This document shows positions 1 to 11,473 of a stretch of DNA of 64,000 nt, one piece after another. Source of the stretch: Alopecurus myosuroides. Its lineage: Eukaryota > Streptophyta > Magnoliopsida > Poales > Poaceae. The stretch is taken from positions 244,603,540 through 244,667,539 of the forward strand of contig CM054060.1 of the NCBI GenBank assembly GCA_028641055.1, read 5' to 3'. The translations under genes were made by a program, and so were the position numbers. Position 1 is the first letter of the stretch. Every line of letters starts with the position of its first letter. The notes under the pieces were generated by a model. That model was not told where the DNA came from. It did no database searches and saw only the letters and a list, made by a program, of their open reading frames with translations.

Positions 1-422
1 GGTGTTGGTTTTTTTAGTGGTCCTACCATGTCTAGCCCCCATTGTGCAAAGGGCCAGACGATTGGGATCATGTGAAGCTCAGTGGCAGGGGCGTGCGGCT
101 TGGGCGCAAATATTTGACATGCGTTGCATTTGTCGGCTAGGTCCTTTGCGTCCCTGGCTGCTGTGAGCCAATAGAACCCTGCGCGAAAAGCTTTACCCAC
201 GATCGCCTTCCAGCTAGCATGATGTCCGCAATCTCCTTGGTGTATATCTCGTAGTAGTTCCTTGCCGTCCTCGGGCGCTATGCATCTTTGTAATATTCCT
301 GATATGCTCTGCTTGTATAGTTCTCCGTTGAGTACTCGAAAAGCTTTCCTGCGTCGCACTATCTGTCTAGCCTCGCGAATATCTACTGGGAGTTGTTTGT
401 TGGACAAGTAGTCGAGGTATTT
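1..422 (-). pseudogene. Integrase N-terminal part (Tat Gypsy), partial
   Basis: Minus-strand translation gives the zinc-binding head of a retroviral-type integrase: a His-rich HQGDCGHH stretch near 220-240, then CNAC near 110-120. The start of the catalytic core follows, reading QWGLDMVGPLKK at the window edge, which contains the first catalytic Asp. In the family this enzyme inserts the element cDNA into chromosomal DNA. A TAG stop at 423-425 separates it from the preceding RNase H in the same frame, probably a mutated Trp codon. The rest of the core lies beyond position 1. Confidence 0.82.
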
Positions 423-986
423 CTACGTCCAGACTGGTTCGACCATAAAAACTTGTCTTGAGATGTTGTGGGTGAGCTCAATCATAGCAGTTTGCGGGCT
501 GACCTCTGTCTCAAATGTTGCGGGTACTTCTGCTGATTTTTTGACTTTGACTGAGCGCTTGATCATCCTTTCAAAGTATATTCCAGGCGGTATGGGTGTG
601 TTTGTAGAACCCATGTTTGCCAATTTATCTGCTTCTTCGTTGCTGGATCGCGCAATGTGCTTTAGTTCGCACCCTTGGAAACTTCCTTCGAGTAGATTGT
701 ACATGTCTCGATATGCAACCATGTTTTTTGCAATGGTGTCGCACTCTTTCATTGTTTGCTGCACTATGAGGTTTGAATCTCCATAGATCATTAGTCGGGT
801 TGCTCCATAGGCAATCGCCATCTTCATTCCATGTAGGAGGCCCTCATACTCTGCGTCATTATTTGACGCCGGGTCGTCGGGTGGAAAGTCCAATCACAGG
901 ACGTATTGTAACTTGTCACCTCTCGGGGATATCAGGACTACCCCAGCTCCGGCTCCTTCGTTTCTCTTTGATCCATCAAAATGCAT
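423..986 (-). pseudogene. Second (archaeal-type) RNase H of Tat element
   Basis: The domain starts at the motif MHFDGSKRN near 980 and continues through NNDAEYEGLLHGM near 830-860, IYGDSNLIV near 770, and SSNEEADKLA near 630. These carry the Asp, Glu and Asp residues expected of an RNase H fold and a final Asp (EEAD). It follows the ordinary RT-linked RNase H, which defines Tat elements. A TGA stop at 894-896 interrupts it and looks like CGA changed to TGA. The role in the family is thought to be extra RNA removal during reverse transcription; that is knowledge of the lineage, not shown here. Confidence 0.82.
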
Positions 987-2365
987 TATCCAGTTGCTTG
1001 TATACTTTGGAGGGCCTGGCGTTTGTAGTTCTGTCCACTCGCTTAGGAACTCCACGAGCACTTGTGATTTGATAGATTTGCGACCCGCGTATATGATGTC
1101 CCAGGCGCCGAGCTCGATACTCCACTTCACAATTCTTCCGGATGCCATTGGGTTATTCATGATAGTACCCAGTGATGCGTCGTTTACCACCATGACGGTG
1201 TGTTCCTGGAAGTAGTGTTTGAGTTTTCGGGCTGTGAGCACCACACCGTACGCGAGCTTCTGATAATGGGGATATCTCTGTTTGCAGGGTGAAAGCACCT
1301 CGCTGATGTAATATATTGGCCTCTGGATGCCAAACGCCTTGCCGTCCTCTGGCCGCTCTACCACAATTGCTGTGCTGATGACCTGATTTGTCGCGGCTAG
1401 GTATAGGAACAGTGGCTCCCGCTCTTGTGGTGTTGCCAGGACGCGCCTGCTCTGCAATGCTCGCTTGAGGTCTATGAATGCTTTCTGTGCTTCGGGTGTC
1501 CACTCGAACTTATCCGTTTTCTTCAGTAACTTGTAGAAAGGTAAGCTTGCTCGCCTAGCCTCGCAATGAATCTGTTTAGGGCGGCTAGTCGTCCCGCGAG
1601 CTGCCGCACACCACGGAGATTGGTTGGCTCCTTCATTGTCAGGATTGCTTGGATTTTCTCCGGGTTAGCTTCAATCCCTCGAGCGGAGACCAGGTACCCG
1701 AGAAGTTGTCCTGCAGGGACGTCAAAGACACATTTGGTCGGGTTGAGCTTGATTCGGTATATGTTCAACGCGTCGAATGTTTCTCTGATATCGTCGAGAA
1801 GCGTATATTTCACCTGAGTCTTGATGACGATGTCGTCAACGTACACTTGTACGTTCTTGCCAATGAGCTTGGCGAGGCATTTTTGCATACAACGCTGATA
1901 TGTTGCGCCTGCGTTCTTCAGCCCGAAGGGCATTGTCGTGTAGCAATAAACACCGTGGGGTGTTATAAACGCCGTCTTCTCCTCGTCCTCCTTTTTCATC
2001 CTGATCTGATTATAGCCTGAGTAGGCGTCCAAGAAAGAGAGGCGTTGGCAACCTGCTGTAGAGTCCACGATCTGATCGATTCGTGGTAGGGGAAAGTTAT
2101 CCTTGGGGCAGTGTTTATTCAACGATGTGTATTCGATGCACACGCGAAGGATGTTGGTATTTTTCTTCGGGACCAGCACCGGGTTTGCTAACCAGGTGGA
2201 AATTTTTATCTCGCGAATAAATTTTGCTGCGAGTAGTCTGTTTACTTCTTCTCCGAGCGCTTTTTGTTTGGGCTCTGAGAACCTTCGAGTGGTCTGCTTG
2301 ATAGGCTTGGCGTCTTTGAAGACTTCGAGTGAGTGCTCGACGAACTCCTTGGGTATCCCTGGCAT
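987..2365 (-). pseudogene. Reverse transcriptase and RNase H (Tat Gypsy), frameshifted
   Basis: The RT palm and fingers are recognisable from SLNKHCPKDNFPLPRID, the FLDAYSGYNQI block with the first catalytic Asp, the MPFGLKNAGATYQR block, and the active-site VYVDDIVIKT near 1825-1850. The connection domain reads RQLAGRLAALNRFIAR near 1560-1600. A frameshift near 1520-1550 moves the reading into another frame, where RNase H continues (LYLAATNQ, then YYISEVL and KLAYGVVL). YVDD is intact, but the frameshift and neighbouring stops rule out a working product. Confidence 0.88.
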
Positions 2366-2428
2366 ATATGAAGGCTGCCAGGCGAAAATTTCCGAATACT
2401 CACGGAGGAGCTCGACGAGCGCGCCTTC

Positions 2429-3298
2429 CTATGCTGGCGAGAGGGTGGTGGACACCATCATCGTCTTTGCAGAATCCGTCGGGTGTACTTGATGCTTGTG
2501 GGTACCGCTATTTGTGTTGAACTCGAGCTCTAGAGCGTTCTTCTTGGTGAGAGGCATCACGGAGTGATCCGTGGTTTCTACTATCTCCTCTAGTTCTTCC
2601 TGCATCCCGAAGGATTGGGCGATCTCATTGAGTTTGATGTCGCATTTATTGGATTTTTGGAAATCGCCGTCGATGGTGATTGTGCCATATTCTCCAGGCA
2701 ACTTGAGCTTCAAGTATGCGTAGTGTGGTACTGCCATGAATCTGACGAACGTCGTTCGACCAAGAATGGCATGGTACTGTGAGGGCCAATCGACGACTTT
2801 GAAATCAAGAAATTCTCGCCTATAATTACTTCGGTTGCCTAGCACCACCTCGAGGTTGATTGTTCCGAGTGGACGGACTGCTTTCCCTGGAACTATCCCG
2901 TGGAAGGATGTCTCTGATTCCGCGAGTCCATCCAAATTCGTGTTCATACGACGGAGCGTGTCTGCGTAGATGATGTTGATGCCGCTGCCCCCGTCCATGA
3001 ACACGCGAGCCAGCTCGTAATTGCCAATTTGCGCCTGTATGACTAGTGTGGCGTGTCCTGGTCGATAGACTCGCGGAGGGTGGTCTTCCTTGGCGAAAGT
3101 TATTGGTTGTTCTGCCATCTTCAGGTACTCAGTTCTCGTAGGTGGGGTTTGCACAGCCATGCATAACTGTCGTGTGTTTGTCTTTTGAGCCCTGCGCGAT
3201 GGACAGACCTTCTGTATCATGCCTAAGAGTCCTGCTGGGTTCGGGTATCCATTGGCTCCTTGATTTGGGGCGGGTGGCGCTTGGAGCGCAGCTAGCAC
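2429..3298 (-). pseudogene. Aspartic protease region (Tat Gypsy)
   Basis: This frame follows gag without a shift. It contains the retropepsin-like active-site stretch VFMDGGSGINIIY near 2965-3005, with the catalytic Asp in DGGS, and the downstream YHAILGRTTFVRF near 2740-2780, the second conserved loop of retroviral-type proteases. The family enzyme cuts the gag-pol precursor. A TAA at 3338 separates it from gag and a TAG at 2429 from RT, all in one frame, so the original product was probably one continuous polyprotein. Confidence 0.78.
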
Positions 3299-3337
3299 CG
3301 CGTTTTGATTTCCTGCTGGGGGCAGGGCTTGCGGCTG

Positions 3338-5614
3338 TTAAAATCCCTGAGCTCCTCCTCCAGGAAGCTGCGGGTAACCCTGATTAATTGCTGCTCTATT
3401 TTTGTTCAAGAGGTCCTCATGGATATCAATGAACTTTCGGCAGTCCTTGAGAAGGTGTGTTGCCTTAGTTTTGTCGGTGCGCTTATCTGTAAATAGATGT
3501 AGCGTGCAGTAACCGTCGAGGTCCTCCTTGGGGGTTTGGTCTTCCTGCTTTGGCTTCCACTCGCGTTTTCCATGATATCCGCTCTCGCGATTTTTTGTGA
3601 ACTCCGCTGCCACAAATTCTTCTCGATCATCGTGGTCGTAATTCTTTCTTCTTTTCTTTCGACTATGGCGATCGTCATCGCGTGCCGGGGATGAATCTTT
3701 CTCGTTGCGCACTGCGTCTTCGCCGTTTCCCCATCTGTCGGCTATGGTCATCAACTCTCCCATGGTCTTGGGTGCGAGTCGTCCTAGTTCTTCCCTGAAA
3801 GAGGTTCGTCGTGCTCCCTTTGCAAATGCTTCAACCGCGACTTCTTCTGATATATTTCCCGCCGTATTCCTGAGTGTGGTCCATCGCTGAATATATTCGC
3901 GAGTAGACTCGCCACTTTTCTGCTTGCAAGCTCGTAGCTCCTCGATGGTCGCCGGTCTTTTGTATGTTGCCTGGAAATTTTTGCAGAAATCGAGGTTTAG
4001 GTCGTCCCAAGATCTGTAACACGCCCTCAGCCTTCCTTCGAGCGAGCTGCGGGCTGCGCCGACTAGGTGTAAGTTGAGGTACTGCATAGCTGTGTTTTTG
4101 TTCCCACGTTGGCATTTTACTGTCGTGAGGTAATCTGACAACCAGGCCGAAGGTTCTTGCAAACCATCATACTTCTGTACTTCCGTGGATAGCTTAAATC
4201 TTTTGGGTAGCGGCGCCTCGCGGATGCTGCGAGCAAAGCATAGGGCTCCGCAGACTTCGTCGTCGGAGGATGTAGATGGGGAGCGCGCACGGTTTCTAGC
4301 CGCTCGACCTTTATCAACCTTGCGCTGGGCGATGTCCGATCACGCGTTGTATCCGGGTTCGTCGCGATTGACTTCTCCTCTCTGTTCCTTGCTGCGATGT
4401 CGCGAGTGGCTTCTGTCTCGATCTCTTCGTGGGCTGCGATCTCGATCCCTGCGTGGGCTGCGGTTCCGACCTCTTCGCGGGTTGCGGCTACGACCTCGAC
4501 CCCTCGGGCTGCTATCGCTGCCACTCGGGCTATCTCCTCGTCGTCGAGCTTCTTTCCCTCATGCCCGACGGGGTGATTTTTCCTTGCCAGGTGATGTGCC
4601 CCTATGTCCACGGGGTGCTTCTTTGTCCTTCTGTGCGGCTGCTTTCCTACGATCGTAGGAGGCGAGTTTTGCGGCTGCCATGCCTAATCCTTTCTTCACT
4701 TGCTTGTATTGTTCCGCGCGAGGGTCGTTTTCCCCTGGTTGATTTATTTGCATGTAGGTGGTTGCGGCTAGCACCGCGGCTGCGGGAGTTTGCGGATGGA
4801 TGTTTCCGTCCTCGTCCACGCGCATGAGTGATTTGCTGATTCCGCTCAAGGACTCGTCGTCCATGGTCGCGGTTCTTGAGGCGCGTCCCTTCTTCTGGGG
4901 GCGGTTCCCGACAGAAGGCGTTAGGGATAGCTCAGCTCGGCGTTGACTTGACTCATCTGCCAATCTTCTCCGTTTGGCTAGATCTTCCCGAGCTTCTTTG
5001 ATAGGAGTGGCCGCTCTCACTAGATGATAGTGGTAGGCGATCATGTCTTCGTGTGGGACTCCGGCCGCAGGTGGTTTTCTTGTGCGGATAGCCTCCTTTG
5101 CTCGGAGCCAGGCGTCTCGCGAGACGTTGATCTCAGCGCGTTCCCTTGCGCTTTGTTCAGTTTCTGCGGGTGGCTATTCCAATCCTGCCATGTAGACCTG
5201 AGCCAGATGTGGCTTGTGAGTCCTAGGCGTAACTTGAAAGGCCTTCCATACCCGAGAGGGTTCCTCTGTAGAGAGGGTATGAAAATTGCTGGTGTTGAGG
5301 CGGATGGACTCGCCACTTTTCGCCAAGTAGGGTCGTGAAGCGACAGCTCCTGGGCTGGAAATTGACTCAGATCCCGATTCCTCAGGAAAGTGAAGGATCT
5401 CATCTTTGTTGGTGTAGAACTTGAAGCTCCCGAATGTCAAGGTGACGCTTTTCTCCAGGTCGCTGAATTCCGGGCGTGATTCCGGCGAGTGAGGGGTGAC
5501 TACGACAGATCCGATCCGAATCGGGTTGGCCGGAGTCGAAGTCGAAGGTTTCCAACGTGATTTGGTCGTCGATGAAGCCGAAGATGCCGGGGATCCAGCG
5601 CCCGACGTTCCCAT
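3338..5614 (-). pseudogene. gag (capsid) with Arg/Ser-rich segment, Tat Gypsy
   Basis: The frame opens at an ATG at 5612-5614, just inside the PBS-adjacent leader, and stays in one phase to a TAA at 3338. Stops lie at 5174, 4559 and 4340. The C-terminal third is a typical retrotransposon gag: LSDYLTTVKCQRG near 4120, the DLNLDFCKNFQATY stretch, then SGESTREYIQRWTTLRN near 3870-3910. Between about 4370 and 4520 the same frame encodes many Arg-Ser/Arg-Asp dipeptides such as RSPRRDRDRSPRRD, resembling RS domains of splicing proteins. The gag forms virus-like particles; the role of the RS-like stretch is unknown. Confidence 0.8.
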
Positions 5615-5625
5615 AGATGGCGCCA
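5606..5625 (-). other. Primer binding site of Tat element
   Basis: Two bases inside the 5' LTR end, the minus strand reads TGGCGCCATCTATGGGAACG. The first seven bases match the 3' end of plant tRNA-Asp, whose PBS begins TGGCGCCG. The remainder departs from it, so the primer is a partial tRNA-Asp-like match, not certain. Confidence 0.6.
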
Positions 5626-5627
5626 AT

Positions 5628-6118
5628 TGTCAAATCTGCATCTCAACAAGTCCCTTGGGTGAACCCATAGGGTTTCGATTAGGAGAACGTGTAGGAGCTG
5701 GCGACAATCGTCGGCTAGACAGGGGACACGATTTACCCAGGTTCGGGGCCCTCGTAGAGGTAAAACCCTTACTCCTGCCTGTCGATCTGTATTAACGAGT
5801 AGATCGGTTACAATGGGGGGTTGCTCAAGTCGAGAGTACGATCTCTATCTTAAGGCTTGGTGGCGCGGTATTGCTTGGTCCCTCCCCTGGTGGCTCTCCT
5901 GGCCTTATATAGATGGCCAGGTCTCAGACCGTACCCGGGGAGGACTCGAATCCTAACCTAGAGTCGGTTACAAGTTTCCTTACTTGACCCGCAAGGCCTT
6001 GCGGGTGGGCTTCAATTGGCCCTTCTAGAATAATCCATGACGCCTCCTTTAGAGCTTGGGCCATGGGCCTGAGACCGGGTAGGCACACCCGAGAGGCCTA
6101 GGATCCATCCCTTCGTCA
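5628..6118 (-). repeat. 5' LTR of Tat element
   Basis: This 491-bp LTR has TG...CA ends and is bounded by the PBS at its lower end and Copia gag at 6119. It holds a TATA-like TTATATAG at 5905-5912 inside an inverted repeat (5898-5921) and a 20-bp perfect palindrome at 5987-6006. It aligns with the LTRs at 32410-32919 (same orientation) and 60393-60863 (opposite) over the block containing CCCAGGTTCGGGGCCCTCG near 5735-5756. Confidence 0.85.
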
Positions 6119-7159
6119 GGGGATGATGGTGATCCATCTAAAAATGCTTCCGCTAAGAACCCCACAGATAAGGGTACGGGTGGAGATGGAGAATACCACT
6201 CCGTCAAAGGACATTATTCTCCCGATCCTCCCGTTCCACATCCTCATATAATTCCTAGAGGATATCCACCTAAAATTGATGCTTACTGTTTTTGTGAATG
6301 GAAATATTACATGGAAACTCACTTGAACTCTTCTTGTATAGAACTTTGGAGGGTCACTCGTGATGGATACAAGCCTCATTATCCCAAGAACTTGACAAGA
6401 AGAGAAGCCGTAGATTGTCAACTCAACTACACCGCCTTGTGTGTTCTTCAACAAGCCGTGGGTCCTAACCAGATGCCGCATATCCAACAATATTCCACCG
6501 CCAAGGAAACATGGGACGCTCTTGTCGTCATGTTTGTGGGCAATGAAAGCATGCAAAGGAATAGGTATGATGCATTGAGCAATGAGACCAAAGGGTTCTA
6601 TATGCATGATAGAGAGAGCCATGAAGACATGTACTGAAGACTCAAGACTCTTGCCACTGCATTCAACAATGTTGGTGCCAATTACATTGATGATGCTTGG
6701 ATCAAGAGGAAGTACATGATTGCTCTCATGCCATTTGAGCCCGCGGACTTGAAGAGCATTCAAGGAAGACATGACTTTTCTTCGTTGACCTCAACTCAAG
6801 TTATGCAAGAGGTGTGATCCTATCAAGTACAAACCAAGAATGCTCTTGACAACCGTGCTAGGGCCATAGGAATACACAAAGAGGCATCAGTTGCTTTGAA
6901 GGCCAAGGTTGTGTCAAGGGAGGTTGAGTATGAAGGAGAGTTTTATGAGGAGTTGGATCCATTGAAGGATCAAGAATATGATCCCGTGATCAAAGATATC
7001 ATTGCTCTCGCCGTGCAAAAGTTTTGGAGGAATCCTCCCAAGGCCAAGGCATATGTTGAGGAGAAGACCAAGTCTCGCTAGGGCAATGATGGGACTCAAC
7101 GAGTGAGGTCTTGCTTCAATTGTCAAGATAAGCACCATTTCATTGCGGAGTGTCCCTAT
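6119..7159 (+). pseudogene. Copia gag, part 1
   Basis: One frame is open from 6119 apart from stops at 6635 (TGA), 6815 (TGA) and 7079 (TAG). It encodes the Copia gag core: FCEWKYYMETHL near 6290-6320, then ETWDALVVMFVGN near 6510-6540, and RLKTLATAFNNVGANY near 6640. It ends in a CCHC zinc knuckle, CFNCQDKHHFIAEC at 7112-7153, spaced CX2CX4HX4C, which binds element RNA in the nucleocapsid. The chromovirus inserted six bases after the last Cys. The reading resumes in frame at 21798. Confidence 0.85.
7155..7159. repeat. Target-site duplication CCTAT, left copy
   Basis: CCTAT at 7155-7159 directly precedes the LTR start TGTCGCACCC. The same five bases follow the other LTR at 21793-21797. Five-bp duplications are normal for LTR retrotransposon integration, so 7160-21792 is a complete single insertion. 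Confidence 0.95.
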
Positions 7160-10100
7160 TGTCGCACCCGGACTTCTAAAGGATACTCACAGCCCGCTAA
7201 ACAGTAGATAAATGGCTTACGGGGCATACCGGCACCCGCATCTCAATATGAGTAGGCCAACACGTAAACGTGTGACAACCATCCTCTACTATTCATCGTC
7301 TGCGTAAACCATCCCATAGAAATCCGACTACTTCCATTGACGTACTTCATAACATACACACATGGTACGTCAACGGCATTTGAACAAGTGATATCACAAC
7401 AAATCTCTAAGACACAAAGAAATAGAAATAAGTGGCAAATAGCTCTCACTAGAGCATAGATAGCAAATACAATCATCCAGAGGACACATGTCCCAACAAT
7501 TCATCATTACATCACAGCGGAAGCATCCAAAGTGTCTGAGTACAGACAAGATCCAAATAGGCCTAAGAGGCCGGAAACGAAAAAACGGAGCCCATCCACG
7601 ATGTCTCGGATCCTGCCCGGGTCCGCTATCTACTCGTCAGCAGCCTCGTCATACTCCACGTAGTAGCCACCATGGGGATCCTCGGAAACGTAGTCTGCAG
7701 AACACGCAGCCCCAAAGGGGTCAGTACAGACGAGTACTGGCAAGCAAGACGCACAAGATACCAAAGTGTACCCGGCAACACCAAGTACAGATGCTTTGGG
7801 TTCAACGGAGGATAGGTGATATAAAGATGCGGCAGCGGGCTGCTCTAACCAACTACAGAGACACGCTACAACATCCGGCTAAGAGAAGGGGATAAGATAG
7901 CGTATCGGAACCAACTACCACTATCCTCAAACAAACCCATCCTGGATCTCGCCCCTTATCCAAAGAAGCAATCCGAGGATAACCCACACAGTTGGATTAA
8001 TGAAGGTTCAGGTTATTGTATCATTAAACCTATTACTAGTCAAGTTATCATTAATTAGGTGTAAGTTGTCTAATCCTTGTTAGCCAGCCCTATCACCAAG
8101 TCATCCATAACCGCGTACAACACGGCTTCTCGAGAAGATTTAACCCTGCAGGGATGCACCAATTTGGCCGAACACGTAAGAATATCCCGCCAGAAGGGGA
8201 TTAAAACCCACCAAGCGAGACACTCAACACAACCCAACTCTTCTTCGCATCAAGCCCAAAGAACCCCGTGCAATTGAGCGCACGGCTAATCAAGCCCCAC
8301 GAAGAAAAGGGGACCCTCATAGCACTCTAAGAACGTGTCTCCCTAAATGCCGACTACAAAAGTTACCACCCTGGCCTCGGGTTCGCACCTGCATATGCAT
8401 CAGCAAATGGAAAACCCGAACTAAATGAGGAGATTTGGACGAGATGCGAATCGAATCAAAGTTGAGGGGGGCGCCCATACACGCTTCCCACATGCGGTTA
8501 GCGCGCTCATCATGGATCTAGAGGACAAGAACGTTTCCTGAGTTCGACACTAGCAGGCCTCAAAACCATACCCAGCCTCCTGCCGGTGCCTTATCATCAA
8601 ATTAGCATTACCTCAAACATTAACGGGTTGTTGTTTAAACATCGAGCCCCCAGAACATAATAAATATGGTAACAGAAATAACGGACATCAGACTCGAGCA
8701 TAAACAACCCTAAGCATGCTAGTAAGACACAGGCAACAAGCAACAGGGTTATAGGTGTGGAGGAATAGGCTATAACAGGGTTACAGGATAACATGTGATA
8801 GGATCGGAACACAAGCAACGAATCTTAAGGCTAGCAGAATAGACAACGAAAAGTATCGATATCCAGTATGGCAAGGACACAATGGTTCATGTGAGTGAAT
8901 ACTTGCCTGCAAACTCAGTAGCCTGGTACTGGGCTAACTCCTCAGAAGTAGTGTCGTAAACCTCGTCTGTCTCAACATCGTCGTCTATTCGAGAAGAAGC
9001 AAACAAACAACGCAGAGAGACAAACAATCAATAACATGTCATAATGCACAATCATGGGATGATGCATGGCAATTTAATTGATGCATCAAAGATGAGCTAG
9101 TTGACATGGTAACATAATTAAATGGGCCCATATGCAATTTGGATTGCATATGGAAAAGCCCATGAATTAAGGTTGAATTAAATGATCTACAAATAAACAT
9201 CATGTGAAAGTTGATTAGAATGATGCATGGATGAAGAAAACAATGAGAAAACAACAATAGCTACAATTTGATATGATGTTTACCAAGTTTGGAATTTTAT
9301 TATTAAGTTATGAAATTTGGCTTCTTAAATGAGTTACACAAGCATTTGTTGTTTTCACCAATTTTTAATTGTTCAAAATAGATAACCAAATTATATTTGG
9401 AAAGAACACAAAATTTTAGATGGAATACATGTTTCATTTGTTGACAATGGATTTAAAATGAATTAATTATGAATTAAACAAGTTTAAACAAGATTTAAAT
9501 GAATTTAATTCAAGTATGAAATTATTTGAATTTTTTTATTTGTTCAAAACATTAAATAAAATTCATATTTTAAAAGATTATATTTTTCTGGTTTGAAAAC
9601 ATATTTTATATGTTCAAAAAGAATTTAATTTGACCAAGTTATGAAGTTAGCAATTTTAAATGACTTAAACAAGATTTAAATTATTTAACCAATTTTAATT
9701 ATTCAAAACAGGAAACAAAGTTTATATTTGGAAAGCTTGTTCAATTTTGCATGGAAAACATATTTTATATGTGCCATTTGAATAAAATTTGAATTAGTTA
9801 TGAATTTGACCAAATTTGAAATAGTAGTTTGAATTTGAATTTTTGAAAACATTTGAAATGTTCAAAACAGTGAACAAATGGTTTAAACATGTAGAGAATT
9901 AAATTTGGTATAGAAAACATATTTTATTTATTAAATTTGGATTTAAAATGCCCAAGTTATTTGCATTTGAAAACAGGGGCTATTTCTGCAATTTTTAAAA
10001 GTTTTAAAATTGTTCCAGGGGCTTAGGTGCGAAAAGAATGTTTCAGAAAGGCCCCTGGAAACCTTTTCTATGCAGCAGAGCAACCCCTGGGTTACTGGCC

Positions 10101-11473
10101 TGTGGGCCAGCGCCCAGCTGGCGCTGCGTGGCGCGCGTGTGTGTGCCTGCGTGGCATCCGCGGTCGATGGCAGGTGGGACCAGCTAGCACGCGTGGCAAA
10201 GCGCACAAAAAGGTTGGATTTAATCGCGTTGCGGGGGATCGAACCCGCGACGCTGCGCTGCGCGCCGTTAGATCTAGCCACTACGGTGTGGATCGATTGG
10301 TGACAGAGGAGATGCGCGCGTAGTTTTGAGGTTCAGCTGCGGCTGTTAACTGAAACTGAACAAAGGTTCAGTCTTGAACCTGACAGAGGAGCACGGTGGT
10401 CACCGGCGGCGACGCCGCGCTGCTGCTGCTACTCGTGGGCTAGAGCAGGGAGGTGCAAAGTGTGTGCGCGCATCTGGAGAGAGAGGGAAGGGAAGAGGGG
10501 GTCGTGCTCACCGGGAGGGGGTAGAAGAAGAGGAGGATGGCTCGGTGAGGGGACCGTGGACGACGGCGACAGGCGGAGACGGCGGCGGCGATCTCGTTGC
10601 TCCCGGTCCCAGCTGCGGTGTCGAGGAGGTAGACGGAGGCACGGGGAAACGATTCCCGTGCTCAACCTGCGCAGAGGAGCGCCATGGCGACGGCGATCGC
10701 CGGCTGCTGTCGCGGTGGTGTGCGGTGGTGGAGAAAACAGAGAACCAGCGAGAGAGAGAGAGAAGAGAGGAGGAGGAGAAAAAGGGCGGCGGCAGAGAGA
10801 TGGAGGAGGGAGAGAGGAAGCTAGGGCACGGCCTAGGGAGGTACATATAGGGAGGAGGGGAGCAGGTGAGCTCCTGCTCGGTGGGGGAGCCCCCTCCTCT
10901 CTCTGTCTCCGTACAGAGGTGGACGAAGGGGTACGCAGGCCGTGGGGGCTGGGCCTAGGCTCAGCCCACTTGGCTGGCCTGCCCTCTCCCCTCTTTTTTT
11001 TTTGTTTTTTCTGTTTTCTGCTTCTGTTTTTTTTTTCAGAAAAAGAAAAGGGAAGAAAAGGAGAGAAAAAGAAGGGTTTTGGGGGTTTTAAAATTTGGTG
11101 ATAAATTTTATAGGTTATTTATTACCAAAGCCCATCTGTGCCACTTTTTTGTTTTTCAAATATTTAAAATTTGGTTGCTGTTTGAAAATTCAAGTGAATT
11201 TGAGTGAATTTGGGATTAATTGAATTAATGAAAGAAGCAAGTTAAAAGTTTTTAATTTCAAGTTTAATGGAAACAAATGATTGGTTTGTTTTGTAATTTT
11301 CATTTGAAAAAAATGTAACAGAACAAGTATGAAACAAGGATTTGAAATTTGGTTTGAAATTCAAATGGAAAAACAAGGGAAAACAAATGCAATGCTTATG
11401 ATGACATGATGCAAAACATAAATTAACAAAAAGCAAACATTGTAAGGCTGTTTTTCATACTTGGGATGTTACA
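7160..11473 (-). repeat. 3' LTR of chromovirus (minus orientation)
   Basis: The LTR reads TGTAACATCCC...GTCCGGGTGCGACA on the minus strand. From its U3 end it has a poly-A/T and T-rich block (10980-11470), a probable TATA (CTATATGTA, minus, near 10845-10853), a GC-rich transcribed segment with a GA-repeat (10744-10780), a tRNA-like segment (10228-10287), and an AT-rich block (about 9280-9960). GC-rich open frames at 10374-11101 are low-complexity and are not counted as genes. Confidence 0.93.
10228..10287 (-). other. tRNA-like segment inside chromovirus LTR
   Basis: On the minus strand a B-box-like GGTTCGATCCC (10235-10245) sits in a 5-bp T-arm-like stem (GCGGG/CCCGC). An A-box-like TGGCTAGATCTAACGG (10265-10280) lies 34 bases upstream. 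Spacing fits an internal Pol III promoter, but I see no convincing acceptor stem or anticodon arm, so it is a tRNA relic or chance. The copy in the other LTR (about 20539-20598) is nearly identical. Confidence 0.4.

Larger units (their letters stand above)
1..6118 (-). mobile_element. Tat-lineage Ty3/Gypsy LTR retrotransposon, 3' part outside window
   Basis: Read on the minus strand, the order is 5' LTR (5628-6118), PBS, gag, protease, RT, RNase H, a second RNase H, then integrase running off the left edge. A second, archaeal-type RNase H between the RT-RNase H and integrase is the hallmark of the Tat lineage (Retand/Ogre group). Gag through RT stays in one frame, broken by stop codons near 5174, 4559, 4340, 3338 and 2429. 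A frameshift lies near 1520-1550, and further stops follow at 894 and 423. The element cannot make its own proteins. It abuts the Copia gag at 6119, so it inserted there. The matching left LTR and target duplication lie outside the window. Confidence 0.9.

Noticed and set aside
10374..11101. Long GC-rich open frames (158 and 213 codons, and copies near 20685-21526)
   Set aside because: They lie in the LTR transcribed region, overlap on both strands, are low-complexity Arg/Gly/Glu or Ser/Pro, and differ by frameshifts between the two LTRs.
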